DNA from: an uncultured Porphyromonadaceae bacterium
Lineage (GTDB): Bacteria; Bacteroidota; Bacteroidia; Bacteroidales; Muribaculaceae
Direction of reading: 5' to 3'
Length of the DNA: 11,588 bases
Assembly (NCBI GenBank): GCA_902494595.1
Contig: CABUTY010000011.1
Span: forward strand, 1 to 11,588
Part shown: positions 6,608 to 11,588 of the stretch, piece after piece
Position numbering within the stretch: position 1 is the first letter of the stretch
Layout of the letters: each line of letters starts with the position of its first letter
Notes under the pieces: model-generated
What the model was told of the DNA's origin: nothing
Database searches by the model: none
The model's input: only the letters and a program-made list of their open reading frames with translations
Program-made: the position numbers and the translations under genes

Positions 6608-6639
6608 TTTGCCCATATGGGCAACAATGGCTAAATTTG
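6608..6639 (+). promoter_or_regulatory. Promoter of the lptD leader
   Basis: TTTG (6608-6611) and TAAATTTG (6632-6639) lie exactly 20 bases apart and match the Bacteroidetes consensus without a mismatch. Transcription would start near 6646, giving lptD a leader of about 210 bases. A 16-bp palindrome covers the -33 element. Confidence 0.7.
6609..6624. promoter_or_regulatory. 16-bp perfect palindrome, candidate operator
   Basis: TTGCCCATATGGGCAA is a perfect inverted repeat without spacer. It overlaps three bases of the -33 element and 13 bases of the promoter spacer, the classic position for a repressor that blocks polymerase. It has no T-run behind it, so it is unlikely to be the terminator of the receptor gene that ends 17 bases upstream. 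The cognate regulator is unknown. Confidence 0.5.
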
Positions 6640-6652
6640 CAGCTTGAACTAT

Positions 6653-6844
6653 TGAAGTTGTTTCAACTAATTTACGTTTAAAGACTAATATAAGGGTAAA
6701 CTTTATGGCAATCTTTATCAATATTTTGGGCATATTCGGCCGCTTTAATCGGAACCAACCGAGAGGTTGCTCCCTCATAAACCGACCAGATCTGCTCCAG
6801 AATATTAATAGATCTTACCATAAAAATTAGTCGAAACAACTTCA
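6653..6844. repeat. 192-bp AT-rich segment bounded by 21-bp inverted arms
   Basis: The left arm (6653-6673) and the reverse complement of the right arm (6824-6844) agree at 20 of 21 positions, starting TGAAGTTGTTTC. Each arm also contains its own dyad (AGTTG-TTT-CAACT in the left arm, one mismatch in the right). The interior is clearly more AT-rich than the flanking genes. No target-site duplication is visible. The segment may be a small MITE-like insertion, a leader-RNA stem closing just before lptD, or a pair of operators in inverted orientation. Confidence 0.75.
6705..6830 (+). CDS. Possible 41-residue leader ORF upstream of lptD
   Basis: An ATG at 6705 opens 41 codons ending in TAG at 6828-6830. 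AAGGG (6692-6696) sits 8 bases upstream, one of the best Shine-Dalgarno placements in this window. The product begins MAIFINILGIFG, a short hydrophobic stretch, and becomes polar and basic. The ORF lies wholly in the lptD leader, and its stop falls inside the right inverted arm, 28 bases before the proposed lptD start. I recognise no family. Translation may serve regulation rather than make a stable protein, and chance is a real alternative in an AT-rich spacer. Confidence 0.3.
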   Translation: MAIFINILGIFGRFNRNQPRGCSLINRPDLLQNINRSYHKN

Positions 6845-6858
6845 TTTTCAGCACGTTC

Positions 6859-9600
6859 TTGAGGCGACTTGTGACATATATCGCGGCCGGGGTATTGACC
6901 TGCATGGCCTATTCGCAATACCAGGAGGGATTGCCGTCGCAACCTGCGCCGGCATCCGACTCCGTCGCCCTTCAGGACCTTGATGACCCTAAGAACCTTA
7001 AGGACCCTAAAGACCTTAAAGACACCGCCAAGACCTCCTTCTCCAAGATTGACCGCAACAGCCGCGACATCACCAGCACCGTCACTTTCAGCGCCAAAGA
7101 CTCCCTGGTGCTCGAAAAAGGCAACAACGCCCACCTCTACGGCAACGGCACCGTAGAGTACCAGGACTTCAAGCTCAACTCCGCGGAAATAAAGATGGAA
7201 CTCGACTCCAACACTGTCTATGCCAACGGGCTTCGAGACTCGCTTGGCAACCTGTCGGAGACACCCGTCTTCAAGGATGGCGGCGGCGAGTACGAGTCGG
7301 AGACCATGAAGTACAACTTCAAGACGCAGCGCGGCTACATCACAGGTGTGATCACCGAGCAGGACGAAGGTTATCTCACCGGCGGCAAGGCCAAACGCAT
7401 GGAGGATGGCAGCTTCTACGTGCAAGATGGCAAATACACCACCTGCGAGGACCACGAGCATCCCCACTTCTACTTCAACCTCACCAAAGCGAAGGTGCGT
7501 CCGAAGAAAGATGTGGTGACAGGTCCCGGCTACATGGTGCTGATGGGCGTGCCGCTCCCCCTGGCACTCCCTTTCGGCTACTTCCCATTCAGCGAGAAAT
7601 ACTCATCGGGCGTGATTTTCCCCACCTTCGGCGACGACTATAACCGAGGCTTCTATCTGCGCGACGGCGGCTACTACTTCGCCATCAGCGACTATGTGGA
7701 CCTCGCCCTCCGCGGCGAGATTTACACCAAAGGGTCGTGGGGCGTCTCGGCTTTCATGAACTATACCAAGCGCTACAAGTTTCACGGCACCTTCGACATC
7801 TCCTTCCTCAACACGGTGACCGGCGACAAGGGAACCCCCGACTATTCGCGGATGCGCAACTTCCAGGTGGTGTGGAGCCACACCCAGGATGCCAAGGCCA
7901 ACCCCAACCTGAGCTTCTCGGCATCGGTGAACTTCGCCACCTCCGGCTATACGCGCAACGACCTCAACTCATACTACAACAATTCCTTCACCGAGAACAC
8001 GAAATCGTCGACAGTGAACCTCACCTACCGCTTCCCGGGCACAAAATGGAGCATATCGGCCACGGCCAACATAGCTCAGCGCAGCCAGGACTCCACACTG
8101 TCGGTATCGTTTCCCAATCTGACGGTGACCATGGCGCAGCTTGCCCCCTTCAAGCGCCGCCGCGCCGCCGGCGCCGAAAGATGGTACGAGAAGATAAAGA
8201 TGTCGTACTCGGGGCAGTTCCAGAACTCCCTTACGGCCGGCCAAAATGAATTTTTTAAGAAAAATCTGCTGAAAGACTGGCGCATGGGCATGAAGCACTA
8301 CGTGCCCATATCGGCCACATTCTCCCTCTTCAAATACCTGAACATAAGCCCGACAATCACGCTCAACGACCGCATGTACACCAGCAAGGTACGCCGGCAA
8401 TGGGACACTCAGGCATCCCGCGAGGTCACCGACACCACCTACGGCTTCTACAACATCTTCGACTTCAACGTGGGCATAGGCTTCGACACGAAGGTATACG
8501 GCTTCTGGAAACCGGCCAAATTCCTGGGCGACAAAATCCAGATGGTGCGCCACGTGCTGACGCCTACGGTCAGCTTCAACTGGAACCCGGACTTCGGGGC
8601 TCCCGGATGGGGCATCTACAGCTATTACATAATGACCGACCAGGCGGGCAACCAGCAGCGGCGCAACTACTCCTACTTCAACCATGGCATCTTCGGCGTC
8701 CCCTCGGCGGGCAAGAGCGGCGCCGTATCCCTCACGCTGGCCAACAACCTCGAGATGAAGGTCAAGAGCGACAAAGACACCACCGGCTTCAAGAAAATCT
8801 CGCTCATAGAGAACCTGTCGCTCTCGCAGAGCTACAACTTCGCCGCCGACTCCCTGCGGCTCAGTCCGCTGCAGGTAAGCGCCACCTTCAGGCTGCTGAA
8901 GAATTTCAATCTCAACCTCAACACCACGTGGGACCCATACGTATACCGTCCCGACGAGTTCGGCAGCGTAAGGCAGGTCAACAAATTCCGCTGGAACGAG
9001 CACCAGGGACTTCTGAAGCTGTCGTCGTTCGCCACTTCTTTCTCATATACATTCACCAACGACACCTTCCGGCGCAAGAAGGATACTGGAGGGAACCGCA
9101 AGGGGTATGGCGGCGATGACGACGAAGATGATGAAGGCCTTACGGAGGACGAGAGTTTCAGCGGTATGGCCGACCGGCGGCGCAACCGTCGCGAGGAAAA
9201 GGAAGGGAACGAGAGAGACAGCGACGGCTACGAGAAATGGCAGTTCCCATGGAGCCTGTCGCTTAACTACTCGGTAAGCTACGGCTACGGCGACTACAAC
9301 TACGAGAAACTCGACTACAACGGGCGGTGGATGCAGAACCTGTCGATCAGCGGGTCAGTACGCCCCACGCCGGGGTGGAACTTCTCCTTCTCGGCGAGCT
9401 ATAACTTTGAGCTGAAAAAGCTTGCCTACATGAACTGCTCCATCAGCCGCGACCTGCACTGCTTCACGATGTCGGCGAGCTTCGTGCCTGTGGGACCCTA
9501 CAAGAGCTACAACTTCCACATCGCGGTGAAATCGTCGCTGCTCAAAGACCTCAAATGGGACCAGCGGTCGCACAACAACAACGGTATCCGCTGGTACTGA
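6859..9600 (+). CDS. lptD: LPS-assembly outer membrane protein LptD
   Basis: LptD is the outer membrane translocon that places lipopolysaccharide or lipooligosaccharide in the outer leaflet, receiving it from the periplasmic LptA-type bridge. The product (913 residues) has a signal peptide (MRRLVTYIAAGVLTCMAYSQ, cleavage near AYS-Q), a low-complexity linker (about 40-60), and an OstA/LptA-like periplasmic domain (about 72-215) with 'GNGTVEYQDFKLNSAEIKM' and 'YTTCEDHEHPHFYF', both typical of Bacteroidetes LptD. The barrel starts after 'GVPLPLALPFGYFPF' (230-244) and ends with 'CSISRDLHCFTMSASF'. A charged loop (about 744-794) runs from acidic 'DDDEDDEG' to basic 'DRRRNRREEK'. No ATG or GTG start exists before residue 5. 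TTG at 6859 gives the best signal peptide, while GTG at 6871 has GAGG six bases upstream. The gene follows an unusual leader and is not obviously coupled to its neighbours. Confidence 0.9.
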   Translation: MRRLVTYIAAGVLTCMAYSQYQEGLPSQPAPASDSVALQDLDDPKNLKDPKDLKDTAKTSFSKIDRNSRDITSTVTFSAKDSLVLEKGNNAHLYGNGTVEYQDFKLNSAEIKMELDSNTVYANGLRDSLGNLSETPVFKDGGGEYESETMKYNFKTQRGYITGVITEQDEGYLTGGKAKRMEDGSFYVQDGKYTTCEDHEHPHFYFNLTKAKVRPKKDVVTGPGYMVLMGVPLPLALPFGYFPFSEKYSSGVIFPTFGDDYNRGFYLRDGGYYFAISDYVDLALRGEIYTKGSWGVSAFMNYTKRYKFHGTFDISFLNTVTGDKGTPDYSRMRNFQVVWSHTQDAKANPNLSFSASVNFATSGYTRNDLNSYYNNSFTENTKSSTVNLTYRFPGTKWSISATANIAQRSQDSTLSVSFPNLTVTMAQLAPFKRRRAAGAERWYEKIKMSYSGQFQNSLTAGQNEFFKKNLLKDWRMGMKHYVPISATFSLFKYLNISPTITLNDRMYTSKVRRQWDTQASREVTDTTYGFYNIFDFNVGIGFDTKVYGFWKPAKFLGDKIQMVRHVLTPTVSFNWNPDFGAPGWGIYSYYIMTDQAGNQQRRNYSYFNHGIFGVPSAGKSGAVSLTLANNLEMKVKSDKDTTGFKKISLIENLSLSQSYNFAADSLRLSPLQVSATFRLLKNFNLNLNTTWDPYVYRPDEFGSVRQVNKFRWNEHQGLLKLSSFATSFSYTFTNDTFRRKKDTGGNRKGYGGDDDEDDEGLTEDESFSGMADRRRNRREEKEGNERDSDGYEKWQFPWSLSLNYSVSYGYGDYNYEKLDYNGRWMQNLSISGSVRPTPGWNFSFSASYNFELKKLAYMNCSISRDLHCFTMSASFVPVGPYKSYNFHIAVKSSLLKDLKWDQRSHNNNGIRWY
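6985..7020. repeat. In-frame 9-bp repeat (4 copies) in the LptD linker
   Basis: Four degenerate 9-base units, GACCCTAAG, AACCTTAAG, GACCCTAAA and GACCTTAAA, encode DPK-NLK-DPK-DLK (residues 43-54). They lie between the signal peptide and the OstA-like domain, where length changes should be tolerated. Confidence 0.8.
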
Positions 9601-9622
9601 CCGGAGTAAAAAACAGGTAAAC

Positions 9623-9654
9623 TTTGTGGATACGGGGATTTTTTGCTAATTTTG
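9623..9654 (+). promoter_or_regulatory. Promoter of the coiled-coil/zapA/rny cluster
   Basis: TTTG (9623-9626) and TAATTTTG (9647-9654) are exactly 20 bases apart, a full match to the Bacteroidetes consensus. Transcription should start near 9661, only about 10 bases before the ATG at 9671, so the mRNA would be almost leaderless. The promoter begins 22 bases after the lptD stop, and no terminator lies between. Confidence 0.7.
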
Positions 9655-9670
9655 TAAAAAATTGGCAAGG

Positions 9671-9964
9671 ATGGCCACAAACTTGTTAAGCGAACTGAGG
9701 GGGCTTCATAGCCGTCTTGAGGGAATAGAGGGGAGGCTACGGACCCTGGAGGCCCGCAACCGTGCGCTCGAAGAGGAGAATGCGGAGCTGCAGCGACAGC
9801 AGCGGGAGGCATATGCGGCCCGCGACAATGCGCTCCTCGACTGCGAATATCTCCAGGTGTCGCACAAACTCGCCGACAGTCCCGACACACTCGCTGACAC
9901 AAGACGCCGAATCGCCGGTTTGATCCGCAACATCGACCGTTGCCTTGACATGCTCAAGGAATGA
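9671..9964 (+). CDS. Small coiled-coil protein, ZapB-like, upstream of zapA
   Basis: This 97-residue protein is mostly one coiled coil (about residues 5-60), with leucine heptads and runs such as 'RLRTLEARNRALEEENAEL'. A shorter C-terminal segment, 'RRIAGLIRNIDRCLDMLKE', follows. It has no signal peptide or membrane segment. Short coiled-coil proteins with this 'RI..LIR.ID.C...L' ending are usual just upstream of zapA in Bacteroidetes, so a role at the division ring, similar to ZapB, is a reasonable inference without direct proof. I chose ATG at 9671; a TTG at 9662 in the same frame would lie at the predicted transcription start. AAGG touches the ATG, so there is no well-spaced Shine-Dalgarno site. 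zapA follows after 46 bases, probably in the same transcript. Confidence 0.8.
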   Translation: MATNLLSELRGLHSRLEGIEGRLRTLEARNRALEEENAELQRQQREAYAARDNALLDCEYLQVSHKLADSPDTLADTRRRIAGLIRNIDRCLDMLKE

Positions 9965-10010
9965 GGAGCGACAGGTGACATGTGTAACCAGCATCAGTGA
10001 AAGCTCTGCG

Positions 10011-10328
10011 ATGAACGACACGGAAAAGATAAAGATGTACCTCAATATAGGCGGCTGCCAGATACCGGTGACCGTCCCCTACTCCCAGCAGGAGTTGAAC
10101 CGCGATGTGGAGAAGCAGGTGGAAAGCCTCTACACCTCATGGCGGCACCAGTTTACCAAACGCACCGACCGCGAGATTCTCGCCATGGTGGCATATCAGT
10201 TTGCCTTCCACTATGTGGAGCTGCTTCAACGCTACAACCAGGCGTCAGCTATGGCAGACGAATGCGCGGCCATTCTCGACAGAATGGAGAAAATGACAGA
10301 GGAGGACTCCTCCAGCGCCGCTGAATAA
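10011..10328 (+). CDS. zapA: Cell division protein ZapA
   Basis: ZapA binds FtsZ in the cytoplasm and bundles its filaments at mid-cell. The 105-residue product has the family layout: an N-terminal beta segment, 'KIKMYLNIGGCQIPVTVP' (residues 6-23), then 'QQELNRDVEKQVESLYTSWR' (27-46), then the long helix with 'EILAMVAYQFAFHYVELL' (56-73) used for dimer and tetramer formation, and a Ser/Glu-rich end. Length and motif order are normal for the family. The frame is open further upstream, but ATG at 10011 gives the standard ZapA start; the upstream extension overlaps the previous gene and has no family resemblance. No clear Shine-Dalgarno precedes it, as is common in Bacteroidetes. It lies between a coiled-coil partner candidate and RNase Y, an order that recurs in the phylum. 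Confidence 0.9.
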   Translation: MNDTEKIKMYLNIGGCQIPVTVPYSQQELNRDVEKQVESLYTSWRHQFTKRTDREILAMVAYQFAFHYVELLQRYNQASAMADECAAILDRMEKMTEEDSSSAAE

Positions 10329-10474
10329 CGGGCACATCATATCCTTCCATCCATTTCATCCATCTCATTTCAAGACATGCCGCAGGCAGCCCACGCGGGC
10401 CGTCGGCTTCGATGTATGCGCAAATCAACGAAGTGTACAGAACGTAAAACCATGAAACATAAAACAGATAGATA
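10329..10474. other. 146-bp zapA-rny spacer with CATCC-type repeat and a hairpin
   Basis: Positions 10341-10370 are a pyrimidine-rich run of degenerate CATCCATTT/CATCCATCT units. An imperfect GC hairpin lies at 10379-10407 (GCCG with CGGC, GCCC with GGGC, ACGC loop) with no T-run. The remaining 65 bases are A-rich up to the rny ATG. I find no consensus promoter, so rny is probably read from the zapA side. A processing or regulatory role for the hairpin is conceivable but unsupported. Confidence 0.5.
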
Positions 10475-11588
10475 ATGGAAACAGCGATATGGATAATAAT
10501 AGCTGCAGCGGCAGCGGTAGAGGGTTATATCCTGGCGAGCGTGCTGAGCCGTCGGAATGCCCAGAGCCGCGCCAACAGCATCACGGCGGATGCGCGGCGT
10601 GAGGCCGACAACATCAGGGACAAGGCCCAGCTGCAGGCCAAGGAGGAACAGATGAAGATTCTCAACGATGCGGAGCGCACCGCGCAGCAGAAGATACAGA
10701 AGGCCCAGAACATAGAACAGCGTGCCCGCCAGAAGGAGAACGAGGTGCGGCAGACGGCCAACGAGAACAACCGCCGGCGCAAGGAGCTTGACGCCACGCA
10801 GCGCACCCTCGACGAACGCGCCCTCCAGCTCGACGGCCGCCAGCAGGAACTCGATACCCTCACCAGAAAAGCCACCGAGGAACTGGAGCACATCTCGGGT
10901 CTCAGCGCCGACGAAGCCCGCGAGAAACTCGTGGAGTCGATAAAGGACGAGGCCAAGACCCAGGCCGCCGGATACATCAACGACATCATGGACGATGCGA
11001 AGATGACGGCCACTCGCGAGGCCAAGCGCATAGTGATACAGAGCATCCAGCGCGTGGCCACGGAGACCGCCGTGGAGAACTCGGTGACGGTGTTCCACAT
11101 CGACAACGACGAAATCAAGGGACGCATCATAGGCCGCGAGGGCCGCAACATACGTGCCCTGGAGGCTGCAACCGGCATAGAGATTATCGTCGACGACACC
11201 CCCGAGGCCATAGTTCTCAGCGGCTTCGACCCCGTGCGCCGCGAGATTGCCCGTCTCGCCCTGCATCAGCTCGTGACCGACGGACGCATTCACCCCGCAC
11301 GTATCGAAGAAGTGGTGGCAAAGGTACGCAAACAGGTGGAGGAAGAAATAATAGAGACAGGCAAACGCACCACCATCGACCTTGGTATCCATGGACTGCA
11401 TCCCGAGCTCATAAGAATGGTGGGCAAGATGAAATACCGTTCGAGCTACGGTCAGAACCTGCTTCAGCACAGCCGTGAGACAGCCAACCTGTGTGCTGTC
11501 ATGGCGAGCGAGCTTGGCCTCAACCCGAAGAAGGCGCGTCGCGCCGGCCTACTCCACGACATAGGCAAGGTGCCCGACGACGAGCCGG
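10475..11588 (+). CDS. rny: Ribonuclease Y, N-terminal 371 codons (runs off the window)
   Basis: RNase Y is a membrane-anchored endoribonuclease that starts mRNA decay. The frame is open to the window edge. The domain order is that of the family: one N-terminal membrane segment (residues 4-24, with Glu16 inside), a long charged coiled coil (about 28-170) rich in Glu, Gln and Arg, a KH RNA-binding domain (about 200-275) with the loop '[17 protein letters not shown]' (214-230), then the start of the HD catalytic domain with '[10 protein letters not shown]' (His332) and '[15 protein letters not shown]' (His361-Asp362). The family is usually a little over 500 residues, so roughly the last quarter is missing here. 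ATG at 10475 gives the expected membrane-anchor start; no strong Shine-Dalgarno precedes it. Confidence 0.95.
   Translation, partial: METAIWIIIAAAAAVEGYILASVLSRRNAQSRANSITADARREADNIRDKAQLQAKEEQMKILNDAERTAQQKIQKAQNIEQRARQKENEVRQTANENNRRRKELDATQRTLDERALQLDGRQQELDTLTRKATEELEHISGLSADEAREKLVESIKDEAKTQAAGYINDIMDDAKMTATREAKRIVIQSIQRVATETAVENSVTVFHIDNDEIKGRIIGREGRNIRALEAATGIEIIVDDTPEAIVLSGFDPVRREIARLALHQLVTDGRIHPARIEEVVAKVRKQVEEEIIETGKRTTIDLGIHGLHPELIRMVGKMKYRSSYGQNLLQHSRETANLCAVMASELGLNPKKARRAGLLHDIGKVPDDEP

Noticed and set aside
7969..9003. Minus-strand ORF of 344 codons opposite lptD, and similar antisense ORFs at 5824-6627 and 6805-7467
   Set aside because: They are composition shadows of the real plus-strand genes. 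No domain, start signal or promoter supports them.
10329..10474. 6S or other structured RNA between zapA and rny, as near zapA in enterobacteria
   Set aside because: The spacer is only 146 bases, it shows one imperfect hairpin and a simple repeat rather than a long bulged rod, and there is no promoter.
10370..11470. Minus-strand ORF of 366 codons opposite rny
   Set aside because: The plus strand carries the KH and HD motifs of RNase Y in full. The antisense product is Leu/His/Val-rich and unrecognisable.

Overview
The window looks like a chromosomal segment of a member of the Bacteroidales, probably a GC-rich gut lineage such as Muribaculaceae (family-level placement is an inference). The evidence is three promoter matches to the Bacteroidetes pattern TTTG-N20-TAnnTTTG plus a near match with N19, a lipoprotein with a charged Bacteroidetes-type export tag, a T9SS-tail-like protein, a two-part outer-membrane receptor of the carboxypeptidase-regulatory/plug/barrel type, a Bacteroidetes-style LptD, and the order coiled-coil protein - ZapA - RNase Y. 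Most genes are core functions. I see no phage, IS transposase, CRISPR array, tRNA or rRNA.

Layout. Positions 1-190 hold the C-terminal tail of what is most likely ribosomal protein S1, followed by an intrinsic terminator. Next is a surface-type lipoprotein with three fibronectin-III-like repeats (289-1581) and a second terminator. A small secreted protein that resembles a free-standing T9SS sorting domain follows (1703-2020), then a branched-chain aminotransferase, ilvE (2081-3109). A 38-bp repeat array separates ilvE from a convergent HD-domain phosphohydrolase (3256-3804, minus). A repeat-laden 324-bp spacer leads to a TonB-dependent-receptor-like outer membrane protein (4138-6591). A long AT-rich leader (6592-6858) precedes lptD (6859-9600). 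The last cluster is a coiled-coil ZapB-like protein (9671-9964), zapA (10011-10328) and the first 371 codons of RNase Y (10475 to the window end).

How the genes fit together. Four genes concern the cell envelope: the lipoprotein, the T9SS-like protein, the receptor and LptD, which inserts lipopolysaccharide into the outer membrane. The last three genes link division-ring assembly (ZapA and its coiled-coil neighbour) with membrane-bound mRNA decay (RNase Y). IlvE does the last step of branched-chain amino acid synthesis and is a stand-alone unit.

The most unusual part is the lptD leader. A consensus promoter carries a 16-bp perfect palindrome over its -33 element. Two inverted 21-bp arms (20 of 21 positions matching) then enclose 150 bp that hold a small ORF with a good Shine-Dalgarno sequence, and the leader ends at a non-ATG lptD start. 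This could be a regulated leader, a small MITE-like insertion, or both. I do not see a clearly novel multi-gene system elsewhere.
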